Shown here in pieces: positions 1 through 8,832 of a stretch of DNA of 64,000 nt. The stretch comes from Perognathus longimembris pacificus (taxonomy: Eukaryota > Chordata > Mammalia > Rodentia > Heteromyidae), in assembly GCF_023159225.1 (NCBI RefSeq), contig NC_063161.1:75554267-75618266 (forward strand). Reading direction: 5' to 3'. Each line of letters opens with the position of its first letter. Position 1 is the first letter of the stretch. The notes below the pieces were generated by a model, which saw nothing but the letters and a program-made list of their open reading frames with translations, did not search any database and was not told the origin of the DNA. A program made the position numbers and the translations under genes.

Positions 1-164
1 AATCACTAAAGTGTGAGCTATTTGTCACAGTGATGTATTTTGCATCATAAACTAATACATATATTGTAAGTGCATTTTTTTAAAAAATCCTTAAAAAATC
101 TGTAATGCAGCCACAATAACTTTTCTTACTAACATGTTGCAAGAATGAGTTTAAGAGTCAATGA

Positions 165-371
165 GGGCTGGGAATGTGGCTTAGCAGCAGAGTGCTGGCC
201 TTGCATGCACAAATCCCTAGGTGCGATTCCTCAGCACCACATAAACAGAAAAAGCAGGAAGTGGCCCTGTGGCTCAAGTGGTAGAGTGCTAGCCTTGGGC
301 AAAAAGAAGCCAAGGACAGTACTCAGGCTCTGAATCTGAGCCCCAGGGCTGGCAAAATAAAAATAAAAAAG
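165..371 (+). mobile_element. IDL-Geo SINE
   Basis: Full dimer with an A-rich tail. The flanks AGAGTCAATGAG / AGAGCCAATGAG form the target duplication. Confidence 0.9.
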
Positions 372-950
372 AGCCAATGAGGTAGAGTGCCTGAGCCACG
401 ACAAAGGCTAATAATGTAAAAGATCAACAACCTAAAGTTTGCAAACAAGACAAAGTCATTAATGTGTGTGGGTCAGAACAACAACTGTTGGTAAGCCCCA
501 TAGGCCACCCAAAGCCTGAATCTATCTCCAAAAAAGAGAGAAAGAAATGGTCAAAATAAGCAAGTGAACTGTACATTCCTACCTAGCTAGCAATTTGCCT
601 TGATAACAGGAGGAGAGACTGCTCAAATGTGACTATGTTAACAAATACCAACATATTAGGGCTAGTAAGTCTCTATTACAATTACAAACTATCAATTTTT
701 AAATCATCCCTTTGACCTTTGCTGCATTTTTTCACAACGCCCCCAAGAATAAAATCACTACCTTAAAAATGTATATTTCCCTTTTTCAAACCAATTTACC
801 TAGAAAAATTTGGAGCATTAAAGTGTGACAGAAAAACTCAAGCCAACAGCGGGACAAATCAGCTTATCAGTATGTATCTCTTGTTTAAAACTCACTCTAA
901 TACAGAAACCACCATCACTACACACGAATATACTCATCTTCTACTCCAAT
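372..950. other. Intronic unique DNA, nothing recognised
   Basis: AT-rich sequence within VKORC1L1 intron 1. I see no repeat, exon or motif here that I can name. Confidence 0.5.
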
Positions 951-1050
951 TCAACTCTGGCCACCCCCACGCCTTGAGCACACACTGAAATACTCATAGG
1001 GAAAGCAAGAAACCAGGTCGAGTTCAGGACCGGGCCCCGTCCCGGAGGGG

Positions 1051-1335
1051 GTCAGTCTGTGTGTCCCGGGCCATGTTGGGGGTGAGTGGGCCAGGTCAGT
1101 CCGTGTGTCCTGGGCCGGGGAGTGGAGTGGGCAGGTCAGCTCATGTGTCCCGGGCTGTGGGGGGGGGGGGACGGTCAGCCCGTGTGTCCCGGGCCGTGAG
1201 GAGGGAGGGCAGGTCAGTCCGTGTGTCCCGGGCCGGGGGGGGGGGGGTGGCGGTCGGCTCGTGTGTCCCGGGCCGTGATGGGGCGGAGGAGGCACGGTCA
1301 GCCCGTGTGTCCCGGGCCGTGTGTCCCGTGGTCCT
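1051..1335. repeat. Minisatellite, about 40-bp unit, in VKORC1L1 intron 1
   Basis: Seven diverged units each carry the core GTGTGTCCCGGGCC (one has a C-to-T change), preceded by GGTCAG and followed by a G-rich spacer of variable length. The array lies within the CpG island just downstream of exon 1 in the gene's sense. Confidence 0.85.
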
Positions 1336-1691
1336 GTCTCTGAAGTGTGCGGGCTCCTCGAGTACAAAGGCCAAGCACGGAAACACCTGTCCACGCGTCC
1401 GAGGACGGTGGGAAGGCGCCGGGCCCCGGCAGTTCTCCGCACTCACCGGAGGGACCGGCGCGGCCTCGGGGCTCCCCCGGCCGGAACCCCGAGACCTGTC
1501 ATGCAGGGAGGGCCCCGCCCTCCGCGAGCCCCGCGCTCGCCGCGGCCGGCCGGGGGCTGCGCCCTGCCACCTCACCCCGCCGCCAGCCCAGGCAGCCCGC
1601 CCCACCGCCGCCGGGCCCGGGCCCCCCGCGGCCCGCTCCGCCCCCGGGCCGCTCCCCGCCGCCCGCCCGCCCCGCCGGCCCCGCCGGGTAC

Positions 1692-1885
1692 CTGGAGGCC
1701 AGCGCGGCCGAGCACTTCACCCAGGGCCCCAGGTCGCAGAGAGCCCGGTGCTCCGGGTCCCGCTCCTTCTCCCGCTCCACGTGGTAGGCGTAGATGGAGA
1801 GCAGGATCCCGGCGGCACACACTGCAGACCGGGCCACCCGCTCCCACCGCGGCACCGACACCCTCAGCAGAACGGGCGCCGCCAT
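1692..1885 (-). CDS. VKORC1L1: VKORC1L1 exon 1 (vitamin K epoxide reductase complex subunit 1-like 1), partial gene
   Basis: On the minus strand an ATG at 1885-1883 opens 64 codons plus two bases that end at a GT splice donor (intron begins at 1691). The peptide begins MAAPVLLRVSVPRWERVAR and ends ...KCSAALAS, with the next codon (AG|G, Arg) split by the intron. I recognise this as the first exon of VKORC1L1, an ER membrane enzyme that reduces vitamin K epoxide using a thioredoxin-like partner and supports antioxidant functions of vitamin K. Residues about 19-36 form the first membrane helix. Cys50 and Cys58 are the loop cysteines that shuttle electrons to the active site. Residue 20 is Ser, where I recall Tyr in human. 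Later exons, including the CXXC active site, lie off the left edge of the window. The gene is divergent from NUPR2. Confidence 0.95.
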
Positions 1886-1888
1886 CTT

Positions 1889-1895
1889 CCCGCCG

Positions 1896-1926
<31 letters not shown>

Positions 1927-2031
1927 CCTCCACCGCCGCCTCAGCCGCCGCCGCCCGTCGGGGCCCGACCCAGCCGCTGCCGCCGCCGCCGCCGCCGCCG
2001 CCTCCGCCGCCACCGCCGCCGCCGCCGCCGC
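1889..2031 (-). repeat. GGC trinucleotide tracts in the VKORC1L1 5' UTR/promoter
   Basis: Two imperfect CCG/GGC tracts (about 1889-1928 and 1976-2031) are separated by a short CCG-rich spacer. On the gene's strand they read GGC/GCG and lie directly upstream of the start codon, so they are probably partly in the 5' untranslated region. Confidence 0.85.
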
Positions 2032-2439
2032 GCCCCATTGGCTCGGTCGTCTCCTCCGGGCCCCGCCCCCACAGGCGCGCGGCCCAACCGCCCCGAAAGG
2101 AGCGAGCGGGGAAGGGCGGGGATGTCGGGCGCGCGCGCGTGGAGGGAGGGAGCGGAGCGCGCAACCGCCGGCGAGCCGGGCGGGGCCGGGGTAGTAGGCG
2201 TGGCGAGATGCGGGGAGAACCTGAGTGGGCGTGGCTGTAGGGGGAGGAGCAGGGCCGGGCAGAGAGGAAGCGTGGAGTAGGCAAGGCGGGGCTATGGGCT
2301 GGGTGGGGAGGGGCCTTCCGGAAGGGGCGGGGCTGGCGGCAGGGAGGGGCGGGACCGGGCGCCACTGCGGGCCGCCCGGCCACCCTTGGCCCACAGTGAC
2401 AGTCGTCGTCATCCCTTTCTCTCTTTCCCTCTTTATCAC

Positions 2440-3000
2440 TTGATGTTTTTTACCCAATCCGAATGAGCCCTGGCCAATGCCTGGCAATCCAGAGCCGCGC
2501 TTCCATGACATGATCCTCCTGGCACCACCTCCGGGCACCTGAGTTCAACATGTGAAAAACTTTTTTTCTTAAATGTGCAAGAATATTTTGGAATAGAGAA
2601 ATCATTTTTAAAAGTGATTCACGAACACTTGCCTGCAAATTGATGCAACTTAACATAATTCATATGATGTAAAAATATATTAACATGGCTCAAAGGAAGA
2701 AAAAAATAAAATGAAAGGCCAAGAATAAGAACACAAAAAAGCAGGCCATATAGGCTTGCACAATTATTGTACCTTGGTTTCTGAGCTTCCTGGTGGCCCA
2801 AACTAAAGGAATCTACATGTAAGTATATCTGTGTGTAAGAAGAAACTTGCTGTTTCTGAAGGTTGCAAGCTCTCCTAGTTGCAGCCCTGAAGTTTTGTCT
2901 TGAGTGATACAATGACTTTGGGAAACAAGTAATGTCCTGTATTAGTTATCAGTTGTTGGGGAGAAAATTACCCCAAATTTCGGAGTGTAGAAAACAATAA
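2440..3000. other. Upstream flank of VKORC1L1, nothing recognised
   Basis: Unique AT-rich sequence outside the CpG island. No open frame or repeat I can support. Confidence 0.5.
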
Positions 3001-3690
3001 GCCCAGTGCTAGTGGCTTAGGCCTGTAACCCTAATTACTCAGGCGGCTGAGATCTGAGGATCATGGTTTGAAGCTAGCCCAAGCAGGAAAGTCCATGAGA
3101 CACTCCAGTAAATTACTAAAACACAGTTTTTGTGAATCAGGAACTTAGCTGGATGCTCTGGCTGGACCCCCAAACCAGGTAGTTCTTGGACAGAAACATT
3201 TCCCAGCCACTTGTACCTCTCCAGAGCAGAAATAAGAGCAATGGGTTAAAAAGAAAGAGAGGGAACCAGGTGAAGTGGCTCACACCCATACTCTTAGCTG
3301 TTTGGAAGGCAGAAATTAGAGTCACAGAGGCCAACCCAGTTCCCCCCTCACCCCCTAAAAAAGTTCTATAGACTCCATCATCACCAATGGCTAGATTTGG
3401 TAGTATGCACTGTTATCTCAAATAAGAAGGGGCAGTACAAACAGGATTGTGATCCAGACAAGCCTGGATATACCATGAAAAACCTAATCTGAAAAAGAAA
3501 AAAAAAGAACCAATATAAAAAGGACTTGTGGAGTAGTTCAAGTGGTAAATAAAGCACCTACCTAGTAAATGCAAAGCCCTGAGTTCAAACTCCCATACTG
3601 CAACACAGTAAGAAGAGAGAGGAGATGCAATTTAGTGAAACAGTGCTTGCTAACTTGTTAGGCCCTGGATTCACTCTCCAGAGAGAGAAA
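3001..3690 (+). repeat. Cluster of old B1-like and ID-like SINE pieces
   Basis: A 7SL/B1-type segment lies at 3001-3127 (GCCTGTAACCC, ACTCAGGCGGCTGAG), a weaker one at about 3262-3340, a Geo-like monomer at about 3525-3610 (CAAGTGGTAAATAAAGC, GAGTTCAAACTCC), and an ID-like one at 3620-3690. Confidence 0.6.
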
Positions 3691-4099
3691 ATTAGTCTTT
3701 TTTTTTTTTTTTAGTTTTGAAGATTTTTATTATCTTTAAGTAGTTGCACAAATGTCTTTTTTTTTTGTAATCTCAGAAATATCTCATCATCTTTACACAT
3801 TCTAGTACGTAGAGGATAGTTCCCAAATCCAGTCCACACTCAAAGGGAGAGTTTTCCACAGACCACAAACACTAAGAAAAAGGGAATAGAGATGTCTTCT
3901 ACTGTCCTCAGTAACAAGCCCAAGGTCACTCACCTGGTGGTCTCCATGAACCATGTGTGTGCACACGCACACACTTGGGGGTTTGAGCACATGTGTGCGC
4001 CTCACACCCTCCCTTGTGATTTCTTTACTGTTGAGACAACTTGATCTTCTGTCCTCTTCCACAATACCTTATGTAAGTAAGGGTTATTCATGCTATAGT

Positions 4100-5160
4100 A
4101 CATAACAAATCATTATTTTTCATGATTGTGACCTAATCTATTGTAGGAATGACCACAGTTTTATTTATCCATTATTATTAATAGACATCTGGTCTGTTTT
4201 TAGCTGTGATGAGTAAAGCAACTCTGCATGTTCTATAAATGTCTTTTGTTAGATGCAAGCACTGATTTCTACTGGGAAGACATAAGGATTGGAATTAGAG
4301 AGTGAGGCAGTAGTATTGCCTCTAGCAATTCAAATGTTCCAAGAAGCAGATGCCATGGTGGAATTGGAAGTAAAGACTTAGGAGGAAAATGCACTTCCAG
4401 CATCTGAGGGTCTGTGTCCACCCCCCACCTCCCACCTTGTCCCATAGTCTCTAGTGTGTGAGGAGGGGTGGGAAGTGTGGGGGGGAGCTGGGAATTCCAC
4501 TCAAGGCTCCATACATGCTGGGCAAGCACTCTACCACCTGCTGTATCCATCCCCAGCTCTAAGCTTTAGAAGAAGGGACAGCCACTGCTACAAGAAAGCT
4601 GGAGAAGGCAAGGAGAGCTCCCAGACCACCAAGTGAATCCAACAACCCTGAGCTTCTCAGCAAGATCTGATGGGGAGCTTCAGGGTAGACTGCTTACAAG
4701 GCAGGCCTGAATCCAGCTTTCTTGCTGTGAACAATCTGTTGGCTCAGAGCAGGCTGAGGACAGCATGGCCTCAAGTAAACAGTGAAAGCCTGATGGCCAG
4801 CAACCCCCCACCCAGGAAGAGTTTTCTAAAGTGGTTGTACCAATCTAAACTTCCACTAGAGTATAAGAGTTCCTGATACCCAGCCTTTGGTATTCCCTGG
4901 CTTTTAGTATGGGACATTTTGATGGTTCACTTGATAATTTCAATATGTCTTAAATTTGCTACCTGAAGATGTAGCTTCACATGTCCCTAGCGTTAGTCAA
5001 GCCTTGGGTCTTATCCCCAGCATCACTCCCCCCTCCAAAGAAAACATAATTCCCTTGTCCTGTTTGATAAATGAAAGCCTCTTCAATATATTAATTGACT
5101 TCTTAGATGTTCTTTCCTGTGAAGCACTATTCAAGTGTTTTGCCCACTTTAAAAAAAAAA
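4100..5160 (-). mobile_element. Old L1 ORF2 3' fragment, minus strand, interrupted
   Basis: Segments at about 4140-4262 (TTTATTTATCCATT), 4800-4880 (AAAGTGGTTGTACCAATC) and 5100-5150 (TTCAAGTGTTTTGCCCACTTT) are the reverse complement of conserved L1 ORF2 C-terminal sequence. An old ID-type piece (4475-4560) and unrecognised sequence lie between them. Confidence 0.55.
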
Positions 5161-5228
5161 AAATGGTTGGCAGGAAAAGCTTTGCCTGCTTTCCGAAGAG
5201 CTCTGGGAAGTAGTTTAAGGGTAAAAAC

Positions 5229-5487
5229 AACCAGGCACTGGTGGTTCACCTCTGTCAGCCTCGCTACTCAGAAGGCTGAGATCTGAGGATCACAGTTCAA
5301 AGCCAACCTGGGCCACAAAGCCCATGAGACTCTTATCTCTAATCAACCACCTAGAAGCCAAAACTGGAACTGTGGCTCAAGTGATTGAGCACCAACCAAC
5401 TTTATGAAAAGAAAAAGAAAAATCTAAGGGACAGCACCCAGGCTTTGAGTTTAAGCCCAATCCCAGCACTTTAAATAAATAAATAAA
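5229..5487 (+). mobile_element. B1-Geo SINE
   Basis: 7SL/B1-like head (GGTTCACCTCTGTCAGCC, CTCAGAAGGCTGAGATCTGA) followed by a Geo-type right monomer and an (AAAT)n tail. Confidence 0.85.
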
Positions 5488-5810
5488 GTATATCGGCAAA
5501 TAAGTTCGCATCAGGGCTGGAGACCACCTCTCCAAGCTATGTCTATCTCTGCAAATCCTCCTCTTGATTTCTCAACCAGACTCAAAATCTCTCTTGCTTG
5601 TTTCTCCAGAGGACAAGATGAATTCTGCTTTGAGACACTGACTATTTGGAGGGTTGGGGGGGTCTCCCCCATTGAATAAATCAGACCTGAATTTTTTTCC
5701 CCTCAGTAGAGCAAAATGTAAAAATCATTTCTTGATATGTATTTTTAATTTATGGAAAATATCTATTGCATTAAAAGTTCTTATTAAAAAATATTGGTTG
5801 GGGGCTGGGG

Positions 5811-5998
5811 ATATGGCCTAGTGGCAAGAGTGCCTGCCTCGGATACACGAGGCCCTAGGTTCGATTCCCCAGCACCACATATACAGAAAACGGCCAGAAG
5901 CAGCGCTGTGGCTCAAGTGGCAGAGTGCTAGCCTTGAGCGGGAAGAAGCCAGGGACAGTGCTCAGGCCCTGAGTCCAAGGCCCAGGACTGGCCAAAAA
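5811..5998 (+). mobile_element. IDL-Geo SINE
   Basis: Full dimer of the young type (GCCTCGGATACACGAGGCCC). The tail runs into a (TA)n tract (5999-6020). ATATTGGTTGG repeats on both sides. Confidence 0.93.
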
Positions 5999-6067
5999 TA
6001 TATATATATATATATATATTGGTTGGAAGTACAAGTGTGGCTCAAGTGGCTCAAGAGTAAAGAAACA

Positions 6068-6271
6068 GGGCTGGGGATATAGCCTAGTGGCAAGAGTGCC
6101 TGCCTCGGATACACGAGGCCCTAGGTTCGATTCCCCAGCACCACATATACAGAAAACGGCCAGAAGTGGCGCTGTGGCTCAAGTGGCAGAGTGCTAGCCT
6201 TGAGCAGGAAGAAGCCAGGGACAGTGCTCAGGCCCTGAGTCCAAGGCCCAGGACTGGCCAAAAAAAGAAAA
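6068..6271 (+). mobile_element. IDL-Geo SINE
   Basis: Full young dimer with a perfect 16-base target duplication AGAGTAAAGAAACAGG at 6054-6069 and 6272-6287. Confidence 0.95.
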
Positions 6272-6379
6272 AGAGTAAAGAAACAGGAAGAGCATAAGGT
6301 GCCGAGTTCAAGCCCCAGTACCAGTGCACACACACCAAGAAAAATCGGTTGTCTGTCTTATTGTAAAAATTATTTTTTA

Positions 6380-6560
6380 AGGCTTGGTGGCTTCACATTT
6401 GTAATCCCAGCTATGTGGGAAGTGTAGATAAGAAAGATCATGGTTCAAGATGAATTGTGCAAAAGAACAAGCAAGATGCTATCTCAAAGAATAGGCTGGC
6501 ACGTACCTCTAATCCCACCTGGGGAGACACAGGTAGCAGTATCACTGTCTAAGGCATCTG
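6380..6560 (+). repeat. Old B1-like pieces
   Basis: Two decayed 7SL-type segments, 6380-6489 (TGTAATCCCAGCTATGTGGG) and 6490-6560. Confidence 0.5.
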
Positions 6561-6578
6561 GGTAAAAGTGTGAGATCT

Positions 6579-6807
6579 GGCTGGGTGTTGGTAACTCCAG
6601 CCTGTAATCCTAGCTACTCAGGAGGCTGAGATCTGAGGATTGTGGTTCAAAGTCAACCTGGGTAGGAAAGTCCTTGAGACTCATCCTCAATTAAACACCA
6701 AAAAAAGCCAGAAGTGGAGCTGTGACTCAAATGGTAGAGAACTAATCTTGAGTAGAAAAGCTCAGGCACAGTACCTAGACCATGATTTCAAGCCCCAGAA
6801 CTGGCAA
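6579..6807 (+). mobile_element. B1-Geo SINE
   Basis: Complete head and right monomer (CTCAGGAGGCTGAGATCTGA ... TTCAAGCCCCAGAACTGGC). Confidence 0.85.
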
Positions 6808-6934
6808 ACACAAAAAAGTGTGGGACCCTATCCAAAAATAGAAGCAAAAAGGACCAAGGGTATGTATCCAGAAGGTAGAGCCACAAGACCCTGAGTTCAA
6901 GCCCTGGTACTGAAACAACAACGACAAAAACCTT

Positions 6935-7012
6935 CTTTATGGTGGGGATTGAACTCAGGGCCTCACACATGGTAGGCAAGTTCTCTACCAAGGAGCTATT
7001 CCTCCAACATTT
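6935..7012 (-). repeat. Old ID-like monomer
   Basis: The reverse complement of a B-box region (GGGATTGAACTCAGGGCC) and anticodon-arm-like part is visible. Confidence 0.5.
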
Positions 7013-7344
7013 CCTCCAGTTCTTTATATGCTTCAATAGAAGCCTTTGATCAGATAAGTATGTTATGTTCATCTTCTTGGCTTAGCTTTGTCCTCTTAAT
7101 GCTGTTATTTGCAAATGGCATCAGATTCAGAGAACTTCCATCCCAGTGATTATTGGGATACAAACTGAGGCACAGAGAACAATCAGACAAAAGTCTTGGA
7201 AGAAAAATGGGTGGAGGAAAAGGGATAAAACTCATGGCAGGAGATTCTGACTGACAGCCCACAGGAAAAAAGAACTGGAATTTTCTCAGATTGTTGGAGT
7301 GCTCTGAGGTCTGGTCAGTTTTGTTAGTCATGGGTATGTTATTT

Positions 7345-7870
7345 TTTCCCTAATTTAAGTAGTTGTACAAAGCGGTTCCATTTCAACATATCAAATTATG
7401 GGTACAATGCATCCTGATCAATGTCACCTGCCCATCCTCTCCCCCATCTCTCCCAACCCCACCCCTCCCATCAAGTTGCCTGGCTCCATTTTCACATGTG
7501 TACACTGAATATTGTGACTGTTTGCGCCCCCCATTCCTCTCTCCACGTATCTACTCCCCTCAAAGCCCTACCTCCCCTTAGACAAAGTGTTTCTGGTTTT
7601 CACTGCATTACATTGTCAATTGTTCTGCTCCTCTGTGCATACCATGCTTTTGTTGCTTTGGCTGTGTGATATGCATATGGCCCTGTTTGTGTGTGTATGT
7701 GTGTGTGTGTATGCATGTATATGCGTGCACGCACGCGCACATGTATTTATAATTTAGATCTAACTTCCACATATGAAAGAAAACATGCATCCTTTGTCTC
7801 TATTTGCCTGAGTTACTTCACACAACCATTTTTTTTCCAGGCATGGATGGTATTTTTCAGAAATCTCTTC
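7345..7870 (-). mobile_element. Old rodent L1 3' end with polypurine tract, minus strand
   Basis: Read on the minus strand there is an L1 segment (the complement of CTTCCACATATGAAAGAAAA at 7765-7784), then a G-rich polypurine tract (complement of 7430-7480), then ATTGATCAGGATGCATTGTAC and the terminal TTGTACAACTACTTAAA. The same 3' pattern occurs at 26729-27025. A (GT)n stretch sits at about 7684-7742. Confidence 0.55.
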
Positions 7871-8109
7871 CTTGTGGTTTAAGATTTTTCCGAGTAAGAT
7901 AATGGATCCTTGGCCATTTTGCCCTTGGTTCCTTGGTTGTGGTGCTGCCCTGCTCTTAAAGGAGATGAGGGTCAGGCACATTCCATACATCATTGGCCAA
8001 GGGAGAAGAGAGACTCTTGGTAGATAACAGGTTATGTATTTAAGGGACATCTTTCCCTGCCTCCCCTGTGAGAGTTCTCATTTCTATTTTACTAGACTGG
8101 AGAAACTCA

Positions 8110-8112
<3 letters not shown>

Positions 8113-8176
<64 letters not shown>
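8113..8176. repeat. (TC)n microsatellite
   Basis: About 32 uninterrupted TC units. Confidence 0.97.
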
Positions 8177-8178
<2 letters not shown>

Positions 8179-8300
8179 CCCTCACCCCGGCCTACTTCCA
8201 GGGTTGATTTTTGTTCTCAGACCAGCTTTTTGTATATACTCATAAAGGTGTATATGGGTGTGCACAGATATGTGCACACACACACACAAACAGATCTGTT

Positions 8301-8366
8301 TTGTTTTTTTTTTTAACCAGTCTTGGGACTTGAACTCAGGCCCTGAACACTGTCCCTGGCTTCTTT
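8301..8366 (-). mobile_element. IDL-Geo SINE, 3' part, split by L1-A
   Basis: Reverse-complement right-monomer sequence (CCAGTCTTGGGACTTGAACT ... CCCTGGCTTC) stops where L1-A begins. It is continued by 14259-14408. Confidence 0.85.
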
Positions 8367-8832
8367 TTTTTTTAATTTAATTTATTTATTAATTGAACAC
8401 AAATTTTCTTGACAAGGTGTTGTGCAAAAAGGGTACAGTTACATAGTAGGGCAGTGTGTACATTTCTTGTGATATCTTACGCCCTGTTTTTCTTTCCCTT
8501 CTCTAGGTCAGGTAGACATATATACAATATACAATGTATCAAGAACATATACAGTAGCCACGTGGCCAGCCCAAAAAAATTCACCTAGGGCTTTAAATGT
8601 AATGTCGACATTAGACAAGATGTCAACAGTAGACTTATATGAACATACATACATAGCTTTTGAGCTATTGTATTCCACTGAGAGGTCGATTTTTGACCTT
8701 TATATGTTGAGTAGTTGTTTGGTTTTAGTTACATACTGTTGGGTCGCTGCCCCAATCCTGTGGGAAATACCATTTGACAAGCAGTTTTTGGTTTCACAGA
8801 CCTGGTCTCTACTGTCTCTCCGTCTCCCTTTC
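8367..8832 (-). other. L1-A 3' UTR
   Basis: This corresponds to the L1-B 3' UTR (52149-52571), including the shared stretch that ends in TTTTTGCACA next to the tail. Confidence 0.85.

Larger units (their letters stand above)
1020..2400. promoter_or_regulatory. VKORC1L1: CpG island and promoter of VKORC1L1
   Basis: This stretch is very GC- and CpG-rich and surrounds exon 1, as expected for a housekeeping promoter. On the gene's strand an inverted CCAAT box (ATTGG, 2037-2041 on the plus strand) lies about 150 bases upstream of the ATG. Several GGGCGG-type GC boxes occur at about 2285-2350. No TATA box is seen. The transcription start cannot be placed exactly but probably falls between about 1900 and 2030. 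Confidence 0.8.

Noticed and set aside
1061..2280. Long open frames of up to 377 codons on both strands across the VKORC1L1 island
   Set aside because: They are GC-rich shadow frames through the minisatellite and GGC tracts; only the VKORC1L1 exon 1 frame matches a known protein and ends at a splice donor.
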